DNA of 24,980 nt from the NCBI GenBank assembly GCA_964601515.1, contig CAZRNU010000037.1, positions 1 through 24,980 of the forward strand, given 5' to 3'. The stretch is from PWND01 sp964601515. Lineage in GTDB: Bacteria; Bacteroidota; Bacteroidia; Bacteroidales; UBA7960. Both the position numbers and the translations under genes were made by a program. This document shows positions 16,453 to 24,980 of this stretch, piece by piece (within the stretch, counting starts at the first letter, position 1; each line of letters starts with the position of its first letter). The notes below the pieces were generated by a model. It saw only the letters and a list, made by a program, of their open reading frames with translations. It was not told the origin of the DNA and made no database searches.

Positions 16453-19400
16453 ATGTTAATGAAGTTTTTCTGTGTTAATAAAATAAATGGTTCTTTGATG
16501 CTGGGTTTTCAGCCTGCTAAATCTTTTATTCTAGCTTGGGTTTTTATTTTACTTGGTTTTAATTTTGCAACAAGTCAGGATAAATCTTGTCCTACTCATG
16601 TAGCTGATCTCTCCTCAGATCCGGAGGCTTCAGTTTTTTTTAGTGGTCTTAATGTTAACAGCCCTTGTTGTGGCGCTCCATCAAATCATAATTGTTTTAC
16701 TGTTGAGCTATATTTGCATGAGGATGCCGGTGGTGTTATTCTTTCATGGAATACGGCGGCAGGAAATACTTTTTATTATGTGAATTGTGTATACGGAGGT
16801 GCAGCGCCCGGAAACAGAATTCTTAATCTTTGTTTTGACGGGCCGGGTCCTCATTATTTTACTTTTTGTAGAACAGGCAATCCTACGTATGATTTACTTA
16901 TAACTTCTGTTATTATTGACGACCTCGACGTTACACTTCCTCCTTTTGATGATGTTTGTGTAGATTCCCCATTATTCTTTTTTAATACAGGTTCACCTAC
17001 CGGAGGAACTTACTATATAGATGGTGTAATGGCTTTTTGGTTTGATCCTGCTGAACATGGACCCGGCACTTATGAAATTACATATACTTATGCCGATCCT
17101 GTATCAGGGTGTACCGGATCAGATACTCAAACAATTACAGTGCATCCTCTTCCGGTGGTTGATTTCCCTGATATAGATGCTTGTATGTATGATGATTTGT
17201 TCACATTAACGGGGGCTACGCCTCCGGGTGGAACTTACTTTGGAAACTTTGTTACCGGAGGAAACTTTGATATGGGTTCTTCTGGCCCGGGAACTTTTGA
17301 GATTTTCTATGGTTATACTGATGCTAATGGTTGTTATAACGAGACATCAGCATTTATCACAGTTAATGAATTGCCAATTGCTAATGCAGGTCCTGATCAA
17401 ATTATCCCTGAAGGTACAACGGCTAATCTTAATGCTGCTTCGGGAGGTGGCGGAAATTACTCATATTATTGGTCTCCGGCTGCCTTAGTTAACGACCCAA
17501 ACAGCCAAAACACAACTACTGTGCCTTTATGGGTTACTACAATTTTTACTCTTACAGTTGTTGACGAAGATACGGGATGTGTTAATACTGATCAGGTCAT
17601 TATTTATGTTACAGGTGGTGATCTGGAAATTCTGTTTATTGAGGCAAACCCTACTGAAATTTGCTTAGGTGAATCTGTACAGCTTTTTGTTCTTGTAACA
17701 GGTGGAACTGGATCGATTACTTATTCATGGACCAGCGACCCTCCGGGTTTTGTTTCAAATGTTAATGACCCAATAGTTAATCCTTTAGTGACTACAACAT
17801 ATTACATTACTGTTACAGACACCGGGCCCCCGGTGCAGACAGCCTCTGCCGAAATTACCATTACAGTTAATCCTTTGCCGGTTGTTACTCTTGATACATT
17901 TGATCCTGTTTGTGGAAATGCGGATGAATTTATTCTTACAGGTGGATTGCCTTTAGGAGGAGAATATTCAATTCCTGCAAGAGGATTGTACAACATTACT
18001 TCAATTAACCCAATGCAATTAGGGAGTGGAAGCTATATTGTTGTTTATGAATACTATGATGTTAACGGATGTTACAATTCAGATTCGGAAACATTAATAA
18101 TTTATCCTGCAGTGAAAGCCAGATTTCACCCGCAAAGAACTTTTTGTGAATCTAATGAAGTCACATTCTTAAATCTTTCAGAAAATGCGATATCTTTCGA
18201 ATGGCATATTGATGGGAATGTGTTTTTTACCAATGTAGGGGATCCTTCATTAACTTATGTTTTTGATGAGCCTACAGATTATGAATTTGTTACGGTAGTT
18301 TTAATAGCTGTTGATGAACATGGATGTGAAGATGTTTTTATTAAGGATTTCAAACTAACTCCACCTGTGGTCGCTGTTCCAAGCCCATTGGCAGATCAGT
18401 CGGGATGTAGCCCTCTGGAAATAGATTTTTGGAACAATTCTTATGGTCCTATATTTTACCATTTGTGGAATTTTGGTGATGGAAGTTTCTCGATACAAAA
18501 TAACCCTACTCATACTTTTACAAATTTTACGGATCAAGATACTACTTATGTAGTCTTCTTGAATGTTGTGTCTGAAAACTTTATGTGTACTGATTATGAT
18601 TCTGTTCTTGTTACTGTTCATCCATACATTGAAGCAGGTTTTGGGTTTACGCCTTCAACATCTTGCGCTCCTCATGAGATTATAATTGAAAATACTGCCA
18701 TAGGGGCCGTTTTTTATGAGTATTATATTGATAATGTGCTTGTTTCAAATTCAAATGCTGATTTTGTAAATGTTTCTCTTGATAATTTTACTGATGAGCC
18801 AATAGAATATACAATTATTCAATATGTTGAGAATAATCAGGGATGTAGAGACTCTATTGTTGACTCCATTATTGTTTATCCTTTTTTAAGCAGTGGCTTT
18901 ATCCCTTCAGAACTTGAAGGCTGTGCCCCTTTTTCTGTAAATTTCGTTAACACAGCCGTTGGAAAGATTGACTATTACTATTACAATTTTGGAGATGGTG
19001 GTAGTTCGGTTTTGTCTGACCCTTTGCATGTGTTTGAAAATAAAACAAATGCAACAATTGTATATTCTGTTATGCAAATTGTTTCATCAGAGTTTTTTTG
19101 CTCAGATACAATATATATAGATATTACTGTACATCCTGAACTTACTGCCGATTTTTCTTTTACACCTGAATTTGCTTGTAACCCTGCTATTATAGATTTT
19201 TCTTCTAATATTGTTGGTTATTCAGGATTCTCTTTCTACTGGGATTTTGGTGATGGCTCTCCATCCGTGTTTGATATTCCTGACGTTTCTCATACATTTG
19301 ATCACAACTTCCCAACCCCACAAACATATGTAATTAGTTTGGTCGCTGAAAATGTGCAAAACTGTGTAAGTCAGCAAGATAGAGAAATAACAATATATCC

Positions 19401-22400
19401 AAAGATTATTGCAGGTTTTGACGCTATGCCAATTAACGGTTGCAGCCCTTTGGAAGTCGATTTTGTTAATAACACTATTGGCGGAAATTCTTATTTGTGG
19501 CTTTTTGGTGATGGCGGAAGTACTTTTGAAACAAATCCGTCTCATATTTTTATTAATAGTGATTTTAGCAACTCCACATCATTTAATGTTGAACTCATTG
19601 CAGTGTCCGAATATCTTTGCCGCGATTCAATTGAGTTTGTTATTGAAGTGTTACCTGCAATTAATGCGAATTTTTTTGTTGAGAAAGTTGCAGGTTGTAG
19701 CCCATTTAATGTGTCTATAGATAATTTATCTCAAGGTGTTACAGACTATATTTGGGATTTTGGTGATGGTAGTCCCGTGTCTAACGATGATAATACTGTT
19801 GTAGCACACACATACTTTAATCCGGGTTCTGATCCTGTTGATTTTATCCTTACCCTAAATGTCAATAATGCTGATGGATGTGATGATTATAAAGAAATAA
19901 TTATTACTGTTTATCCCGAAGTAACCGCTGACTTTAACTTCAATCCCAATGGGTGTACCCCTCATGATCCTGAATTAAATAACTTATCTGAGAACGCTCA
20001 TTATTTTTTATGGCAAATGGGAGACGGAATTGTTTCTCTACAACAGAATCCATTACACTTATATCATAACCATAGTTATACTGACCTGGTAGCATTTAAT
20101 GTCTCTTTATATGCTGAGTCTATTTATGGTTGTGCTGACTTGATTAATTATAATATTGATGTGTATCCAAGGCCTGATATATCTTTTTATGTTGAGAATC
20201 CTCAAGGATGCTCTCCTCACGATGCGATTATAGTCAATCAATCTATTGGTGGTTCGACCTTTTCTTGGGATTTTGGTGATGGAACTAACGGAATCCAGGA
20301 TGATGCATCTTTCACGCATTTATATGAAATTGATTTTGATGATAGCGCTGAAGTTTATACTATTATTCTTGAAGGCTCAAATATATATGGATGTGACAAT
20401 ATATTTAATCAGCAGGTTGTAGTTTTTCCAAACATTGAAGCTGCTTTTACTACTGATGTTATTCAAGGTTGTCATCCCCTAACGGTTTCATTTACAAATG
20501 AGTCGAGAGGTGCTACTGCATATTCTGCATTCCTTTGGGATTATGACGATGGGCAAACATCTTCTGATGCCTCACCAATTCATTCTCATACGTTTAACAA
20601 TTATAGCTATACAGATCCGATTACATACAATGTAATGCTTGTTGCATATAATGAAAATGCCTGCAGTGATACTACCTATCTCAACATTACAGTAAACCCA
20701 AGACCATTTGCTGAATTTTCCCTACCTGCCAGCTCCGGATGCTCCCCATATGAATTTCAAATAGTTAACTCATCTGTTGGTGCACTTAATTACCAGTGGA
20801 ATATGGGAGACGGAAATGTTTTTAATCATAATACATCATTTAGTCATGAATATAACCAACCTGCGGGCGCCGGAATAGGTGTTTTTACAATAAATCTCAA
20901 TGTTGATAATGTTTATGGGTGTTCTCATTCTTATAGCCAAAATGTAACAGTTTATCCTGACATTTCAGCTCAATTTGAATTTGTTGCTGAAGGTTGTCAC
21001 CCTCTAAATGTCAGCTTTAATAACACTTCTATTGGTGCTAATTTTTATAATTGGGATTTTGACGATGGAAGTCATTCTCAAAATGAAAACCCTCAGTATG
21101 TCTTTTTGAATTTTGATTATGAAGAGCAGGAGTCTTATGATGTTACATTATTTGTTGTTTCTGAATTTGGTTGCATAGATTCATATAGTCAAACAATTAT
21201 TGTTAATCCTTTGCCACTTGCTGCTTTCGATTTGTCTGAAGTAGCGGGTTGCTCTCCCTTTGAGCCTGATATCTATAATGTTTCAATTGGTGCATTAACT
21301 TATTTATGGAGTTTTGGAGATGGGAATAACTCCAATATAATTGGCGACTTCTCCTATGAATGGAATAATACAGGACTATTGCCCACAAATTATTTAGTTT
21401 CATTAACTGCAGAAAATATTTATGGATGCAGCGACGCTACTTCTTCAACAATTGCTGTTTATCCGGAAGTTACAACTGAAATTTCAACTGAAAACGATTT
21501 GGTTGAAGGTTGCTCAAGATTAAATATTCAGTTTTATAGTTCAACTAATGTTGGTGTAACAATGCTTTGGGATTTTGGTGATGGCTTCACTAGTACAAGC
21601 ATTAATCCTTTACACGTTTTTTCCAATTATACTGCCAATCCAATTATATATAATGTTAATTTAATTGCTGCTTCATCATATTTATGTCTTGGTTATGATA
21701 ATATTGATATAACAGTTTTGCCATCGCCTTTGGCCGATTTTAGAGTAACTCCTCCTTTACAGGTTTTTCCATCACAAACAATATATCTGGAAAACCAGAC
21801 TAGTCCGGGTGATTATAGCTACACTTGGTTTTTCGGAGATGGCAATATTTTTAATACTGATTCAAGAAACCCATTTTACCATACCTACAATAGAGACCCC
21901 GGAGATTTTTCTACAATTATATATGAAGTTGAGTTGCAGGCATATAATGAACATTGCTATGATTCAAAAATTAAATATGTAACTGTTACATCACCCGTGC
22001 CAATTGCTGAATTTAGTCCTTCTACTGAAGGCTGCACCCCATTTACAGTGCAGTTTAAGAATCATTCCTTATATAGTTATGAATACAGATGGTACTTTAG
22101 AGATGGAGCAATGAGTGTTTTGGAAAACCCAATTCATACCTTTTTATTCCCAGGAATTTATGATGTGATGCTTGTTGCAATTGGAGATGGGGGAGTTGAT
22201 ACTACCTACAGAAGAATAGAAGTTTTTAAAAACCCAACAGCATTATTTGAGCTTGCTAGTCCTTATGTGAGAATACCGGATGAGCCTTTAAGACTTATCA
22301 ATAAGTCTGAGCTGGCAGAGTATTTCTATTGGGAATTTGGAGATGGCAATTCGTCAACAGAGTTTGAACCGGTGCATTTTTACTCTGAGCCCGGCATGTA

Positions 22401-22794
22401 TTCTCTCATGCTTGCAGTAAGCACAAATACATTTCCACAGTGTCATGATACATTGATTATTGAAAATGCTGTCAGGGTTGAGGAAATTTGCAGGATACAT
22501 TTCCCAAATGCTTTTACTCCAAGCTTATCTGGTTCTAGCGGAGGCTCGTATGATTTAAATAATATAAACAATCAAGTGTTTTTCCCAATTTTTGAAGGAA
22601 TTGAACAATACGAGCTTTCAGTTTTTAACAGATGGGGAGAAATGATATTCTATACCACAAATCCTTTAATCGGATGGGATGGATATCACAGGGGGGAACT
22701 TGTGCCATTGGGTGCATATGTTTGGAAATTAAACGCTTTATGCACAAATGGCAATCGAATAGTTAAGTCTGGTACGGTTACTCTTCTAAGATAG
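16453..22794 (+). CDS. Giant PKD-repeat protein with type-B (gliding-associated) T9SS sorting domain
   Basis: A 2113-residue secreted protein. The hydrophobic leader (about 24-41) ends FATSQ; the true start could be the first ATG, Met3, or Met16 (16498). Residues 44-160 are a Cys-rich head (PCCGAPSNHNC ... GPGPHYFTFC) common at the N-terminus of large Bacteroidota PKD proteins. Five Ig/PKD-like domains lie at about 160-552, followed by seventeen PKD-like repeats from 553 to 2010, each of 77-92 residues with a core like YxWDFGDG and PxHxF. Residues 2012-2113 (FPNAFTPS ... FNRWGEMIF ... GAYVWKL) are the CHU_C/gliding-motility-associated C-terminal domain, a type-B T9SS signal. SprB-like adhesins have similar architecture, but gliding itself cannot be inferred. 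No enzyme motif is seen. It is probably co-transcribed with the preceding gene. Confidence 0.92.
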   Translation: MLMKFFCVNKINGSLMLGFQPAKSFILAWVFILLGFNFATSQDKSCPTHVADLSSDPEASVFFSGLNVNSPCCGAPSNHNCFTVELYLHEDAGGVILSWNTAAGNTFYYVNCVYGGAAPGNRILNLCFDGPGPHYFTFCRTGNPTYDLLITSVIIDDLDVTLPPFDDVCVDSPLFFFNTGSPTGGTYYIDGVMAFWFDPAEHGPGTYEITYTYADPVSGCTGSDTQTITVHPLPVVDFPDIDACMYDDLFTLTGATPPGGTYFGNFVTGGNFDMGSSGPGTFEIFYGYTDANGCYNETSAFITVNELPIANAGPDQIIPEGTTANLNAASGGGGNYSYYWSPAALVNDPNSQNTTTVPLWVTTIFTLTVVDEDTGCVNTDQVIIYVTGGDLEILFIEANPTEICLGESVQLFVLVTGGTGSITYSWTSDPPGFVSNVNDPIVNPLVTTTYYITVTDTGPPVQTASAEITITVNPLPVVTLDTFDPVCGNADEFILTGGLPLGGEYSIPARGLYNITSINPMQLGSGSYIVVYEYYDVNGCYNSDSETLIIYPAVKARFHPQRTFCESNEVTFLNLSENAISFEWHIDGNVFFTNVGDPSLTYVFDEPTDYEFVTVVLIAVDEHGCEDVFIKDFKLTPPVVAVPSPLADQSGCSPLEIDFWNNSYGPIFYHLWNFGDGSFSIQNNPTHTFTNFTDQDTTYVVFLNVVSENFMCTDYDSVLVTVHPYIEAGFGFTPSTSCAPHEIIIENTAIGAVFYEYYIDNVLVSNSNADFVNVSLDNFTDEPIEYTIIQYVENNQGCRDSIVDSIIVYPFLSSGFIPSELEGCAPFSVNFVNTAVGKIDYYYYNFGDGGSSVLSDPLHVFENKTNATIVYSVMQIVSSEFFCSDTIYIDITVHPELTADFSFTPEFACNPAIIDFSSNIVGYSGFSFYWDFGDGSPSVFDIPDVSHTFDHNFPTPQTYVISLVAENVQNCVSQQDREITIYPKIIAGFDAMPINGCSPLEVDFVNNTIGGNSYLWLFGDGGSTFETNPSHIFINSDFSNSTSFNVELIAVSEYLCRDSIEFVIEVLPAINANFFVEKVAGCSPFNVSIDNLSQGVTDYIWDFGDGSPVSNDDNTVVAHTYFNPGSDPVDFILTLNVNNADGCDDYKEIIITVYPEVTADFNFNPNGCTPHDPELNNLSENAHYFLWQMGDGIVSLQQNPLHLYHNHSYTDLVAFNVSLYAESIYGCADLINYNIDVYPRPDISFYVENPQGCSPHDAIIVNQSIGGSTFSWDFGDGTNGIQDDASFTHLYEIDFDDSAEVYTIILEGSNIYGCDNIFNQQVVVFPNIEAAFTTDVIQGCHPLTVSFTNESRGATAYSAFLWDYDDGQTSSDASPIHSHTFNNYSYTDPITYNVMLVAYNENACSDTTYLNITVNPRPFAEFSLPASSGCSPYEFQIVNSSVGALNYQWNMGDGNVFNHNTSFSHEYNQPAGAGIGVFTINLNVDNVYGCSHSYSQNVTVYPDISAQFEFVAEGCHPLNVSFNNTSIGANFYNWDFDDGSHSQNENPQYVFLNFDYEEQESYDVTLFVVSEFGCIDSYSQTIIVNPLPLAAFDLSEVAGCSPFEPDIYNVSIGALTYLWSFGDGNNSNIIGDFSYEWNNTGLLPTNYLVSLTAENIYGCSDATSSTIAVYPEVTTEISTENDLVEGCSRLNIQFYSSTNVGVTMLWDFGDGFTSTSINPLHVFSNYTANPIIYNVNLIAASSYLCLGYDNIDITVLPSPLADFRVTPPLQVFPSQTIYLENQTSPGDYSYTWFFGDGNIFNTDSRNPFYHTYNRDPGDFSTIIYEVELQAYNEHCYDSKIKYVTVTSPVPIAEFSPSTEGCTPFTVQFKNHSLYSYEYRWYFRDGAMSVLENPIHTFLFPGIYDVMLVAIGDGGVDTTYRRIEVFKNPTALFELASPYVRIPDEPLRLINKSELAEYFYWEFGDGNSSTEFEPVHFYSEPGMYSLMLAVSTNTFPQCHDTLIIENAVRVEEICRIHFPNAFTPSLSGSSGGSYDLNNINNQVFFPIFEGIEQYELSVFNRWGEMIFYTTNPLIGWDGYHRGELVPLGAYVWKLNALCTNGNRIVKSGTVTLLR

Positions 22795-22825
22795 TTAATC
22801 AATCAAGACAAATTGTCAGTAGTAA

Positions 22826-22859
22826 TTCCGGTGGCATATGCTTTGATATGCCTTCGGAA
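22826..22859 (+). terminator. Hairpin after the giant surface-protein operon
   Basis: TTCCG, GGCATAT, loop GCTTTG, ATATGCC, CGGAA: a 12-bp interrupted stem (22826-22859) with a 2 by 2 internal mismatch. A run of six T follows only about 8 bases later (22867 on), so it may be a weak terminator. It lies 32 bases after the stop and before htpG. Confidence 0.6.
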
Positions 22860-22891
22860 AAAAGTATTTTTTAACTAAAAAACATAGAAAC

Positions 22892-24778
22892 ATGCAAAAA
22901 GGAAAAATAAAAGTTCAAACTGAAAACATTTTCCCAATTATTAAAAAGTTTTTGTATTCGGATTCTGAGATCTTTCTAAGAGAACTTGTTTCTAATGCAG
23001 TTGACGCTACTCAAAAGCTAAAAACACTTGCTTCTGTTGGAGAAGTTAAGGGAGAGCTAGGAGATTTATCTGTTGAAGTTGTACTTGATGCTAAGGCAAA
23101 AACCCTTACAATTAAAGATAAAGGCATTGGAATGAATGCTGAGGAAATAAATAAATATATAAATCAAATTGCATTCTCTAGTGCAGAAGAGTGGATCGAA
23201 AAATATAAAACCTTTGAAGGTAAGAATCCTATAATAGGTCATTTTGGATTAGGATTTTATTCTTCTTTTATGGTTTCGAAAAAAGTTGAAATAGTTTCTC
23301 TTTCATATAAAGAAGAATCCGAGGCAGTTAAGTGGGAATGTGATGGTAATCCTGAATTTAAAATATCTCCAACAAAGAAAGAATCTAGAGGAACAGATGT
23401 CGTTTTATATTTAGCAGATGATTCTGAAGAATTTCTTAAGGAAGATAGAATCTTAGGATTGCTTAACAAGTATTGTAAGTTTTTGCAGATTGATATAATT
23501 TTTGGAACAGAAAAGAAATCTCTAAAGACAAATGAGGGTGAAGAAAAAGACAGCAAAAACAAGGATGTTATAATTGAGACTCCGAGAATAATAAATAATA
23601 CTAAGCCCGCATGGACACTAAAACCGACTGATCTTAAAGAAGAGGACTATAAAAATTTTTATAACGAATTGTATCCATTCTCATTTGAAGAGCCATTGTT
23701 TAATATACACTTAAATGTTGATTATCCATTTAATCTTACCGGAATACTTTATTTTCCGAAAATTAAACAACAGATTGAGGTTCAAAAGAATAAAATTCAA
23801 TTATACTGTAATCAGGTTTTTGTAACTGATTCTGTTGAGGGTATTGTCCCTGACTTTCTCACATTACTGCACGGAGTTATTGATTCTCCCGATATCCCTT
23901 TAAATGTTTCTCGTAGCTTTTTGCAAAGCGATTCTAATGTTAAAAAAATCAGCGCTCATATTACTAAGAAAGTAGCAGATAAACTTGAGGATATTTTTAA
24001 GAACTCAAGAGAAGAATATGAGAAAAAGTGGGATGATATTAAGGTCTTTATTCAATATGGAATAATAAGCGAAGAAAAGTTCAAGGAAAGAGCTCTGAAG
24101 TTTTGCTTATTAAAAAATGTTGAAAATAAGTATTTCACATTAGATGAGTATAAAAATCATATACAGACTAATCAAACTAATAAAAATAAAAAGGTAGTTC
24201 ATATATACTCAACCAATTTGATCGATCAACATAGTTTTATTGAAAATGCCAAGGAGAAAGGATATGATGTCCTTCTGTTCGACACCCCGATAGATAGTCA
24301 CTTTATCAATATGTTGGAATCTTATCTTGAGAATGTTAGTTTTGTAAGAGTAGATTCAGATGTAGTTGATAGACTTATTGGAAAGGATGAGGAAATGCCA
24401 TCAAAACTTTCAAAAGAGCAAGTAGATAATCTTAAGGAAGATATTGAAAAATGTGTCGATAAAGCTATGTTTAATGTAGTAATTGAAAATTTAAGTGAAA
24501 CAGATCATCCTATGATAATTACGCAATCAGAATACATGCGTAGGATGAAAGAAATGTCTGCTTTAGGCGGAATGAGTTATTTCGGACAGCTGCCGGATAG
24601 CTATAACCTAGTTGCAAATAGCAACCACCCGGTGATTTATAAAATAAGTGAAGAAAAAGATGTGGCAAGTAAAGAAAAGATTATCAAGCAATTGATAGAT
24701 TTGGCTATGATCTCTAAGAATCTTCTAAAAGGAGAAAAACTTACGGAGTTTGTAAAAAGAAGCGTTGAACTTATTTAA
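22892..24778 (+). CDS. htpG: Chaperone HtpG (Hsp90)
   Basis: A 628-residue ATP-dependent chaperone of the cytoplasm, normal length for bacterial Hsp90. The N-terminal GHKL ATPase domain shows ELVSNAVDA (E31, N35, D38), DKGIGM (76-81) and the lid GHFGLGFYS (116-124). The middle domain includes KPAWTLKPTDL, near residues 236-246, and NVSRSFLQSD, carrying the conserved arginine that contacts ATP. The C-terminal dimerisation domain follows with no MEEVD tail, as expected in bacteria. The segment MRRMKEMSALGGM near 550 matches the amphipathic client-binding helix. It is a single gene. No clear promoter of the TAnnTTTG kind was confirmed just upstream; a weaker TATGCTTTG lies inside the preceding hairpin. 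Confidence 0.97.
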   Translation: MQKGKIKVQTENIFPIIKKFLYSDSEIFLRELVSNAVDATQKLKTLASVGEVKGELGDLSVEVVLDAKAKTLTIKDKGIGMNAEEINKYINQIAFSSAEEWIEKYKTFEGKNPIIGHFGLGFYSSFMVSKKVEIVSLSYKEESEAVKWECDGNPEFKISPTKKESRGTDVVLYLADDSEEFLKEDRILGLLNKYCKFLQIDIIFGTEKKSLKTNEGEEKDSKNKDVIIETPRIINNTKPAWTLKPTDLKEEDYKNFYNELYPFSFEEPLFNIHLNVDYPFNLTGILYFPKIKQQIEVQKNKIQLYCNQVFVTDSVEGIVPDFLTLLHGVIDSPDIPLNVSRSFLQSDSNVKKISAHITKKVADKLEDIFKNSREEYEKKWDDIKVFIQYGIISEEKFKERALKFCLLKNVENKYFTLDEYKNHIQTNQTNKNKKVVHIYSTNLIDQHSFIENAKEKGYDVLLFDTPIDSHFINMLESYLENVSFVRVDSDVVDRLIGKDEEMPSKLSKEQVDNLKEDIEKCVDKAMFNVVIENLSETDHPMIITQSEYMRRMKEMSALGGMSYFGQLPDSYNLVANSNHPVIYKISEEKDVASKEKIIKQLIDLAMISKNLLKGEKLTEFVKRSVELI

Positions 24779-24780
24779 AA

Positions 24781-24817
24781 ATCACAATACTAAAAGACTG
24801 ATAATTAGTGTTTTGAT
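24781..24817 (+). terminator. Possible hairpin after htpG
   Basis: ATCACAATACTAA (24781-24793) can pair with TTAGTGTTTTGAT (24805-24817) with one mismatch and one G-U pair. There is no U-run after it, so termination is uncertain. Confidence 0.4.
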
Positions 24818-24856
24818 AAAAATGCAAAAAAAAAGTTCAAAATTTTTCAAATAATA

Positions 24857-24887
24857 CTTGACAGGAATAAAAAAGTAATTACCTTTG
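24857..24887 (+). promoter_or_regulatory. Strong promoter, probably of an rRNA operon
   Basis: CTTG (24857-24860), a 19-base spacer and TACCTTTG (24880-24887) followed by CAC. The -7 is a full TAnnTTTG match. Transcription would begin near 24894. The leader that follows has no reading frame of note and carries a boxA-like element, which points to a stable RNA operon rather than a protein gene. Confidence 0.75.
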
Positions 24888-24930
24888 CACTCCCCAAATG
24901 AGGGAAAAAGGAGAGAAGAGGGGGCAAAAA

Positions 24931-24946
24931 GCTCATTGACATATTG
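24931..24946 (+). promoter_or_regulatory. boxA-like antitermination signal of an rRNA leader
   Basis: GCTCATTGACATATTG closely resembles the rRNA leader motif of Bacteroidota ('CTxTTTGACATATTG') and the E. coli boxA (GCTCTTTAACA). It is expected a few hundred bases or less before the 16S gene, which would lie past the right edge. Confidence 0.65.
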
Positions 24947-24980
24947 ATGACCAAAAAGCAAGCAAGAGAACCCGTTAATT

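Noticed and set aside
19222..19545. Minus-strand frames inside the giant PKD gene
   Set aside because: They are shadows of an uninterrupted 2113-residue frame with clear repeats; no independent start signals are seen.

Overview
The window comes from a member of the Bacteroidota, probably a Bacteroidales-like or related environmental lineage. Three observations support this. Several genes are preceded by the Bacteroidota sigma promoter (TTTG-like -33, 19-bp spacer, TAnnTTTG -7). Two giant secreted proteins end in the two kinds of type IX secretion (T9SS) sorting domain. The tmRNA tag also has the Bacteroidota form. The DNA is AT-rich. No phage, IS element or CRISPR array is visible.

Layout. 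Positions 1-1563 (minus) hold an ABC exporter pair: an ATPase, then a permease that runs off the left edge. A textbook promoter and a perfect palindromic operator of the GntR/YtrA type lie in front. Positions 1727-4089 (minus) look like a three-gene operon: DUF2089 zinc-ribbon/HTH protein, Yip1-like membrane protein, and secreted alpha/beta hydrolase. A PII-like DUF190 gene (4435-4764, plus) converges on the tmRNA gene (4799-5169, minus), and one perfect hairpin serves both as terminator. A repeat-rich stretch follows (5197-5542). Then come a DcaP-like outer-membrane porin (5646-6884), a second set of short tandem repeats, and a CapA-type phosphoesterase-fold protein with a C-terminal SPOR-like domain (7049-8488). 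The CapA gene converges, through a 16-bp hairpin that overlaps its stop codon, on a lipoprotein M3 oligopeptidase (8530-10629, minus).

The most striking region is 10922-22794, two giant plus-strand genes 5 bp apart. The first (1841 aa) has three jelly-roll/adhesin-like segments, then alternating CARDB-like and Ig/PKD-like domains, and a type-A T9SS sorting domain. The second (2113 aa) has a Cys-rich head, five Ig-like domains, seventeen PKD-like repeats and a type-B (gliding-associated CHU_C) sorting domain. They are probably co-secreted surface or matrix proteins. A perfect inverted repeat overlaps the -33 element of their promoter, which suggests regulated expression. The right end holds htpG (22892-24778), followed by a strong promoter and a boxA-like leader typical of an rRNA operon, whose 16S gene would start just outside the window.

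All calls are from reading the sequence; no database search was run. Domain names are from recognised motifs.
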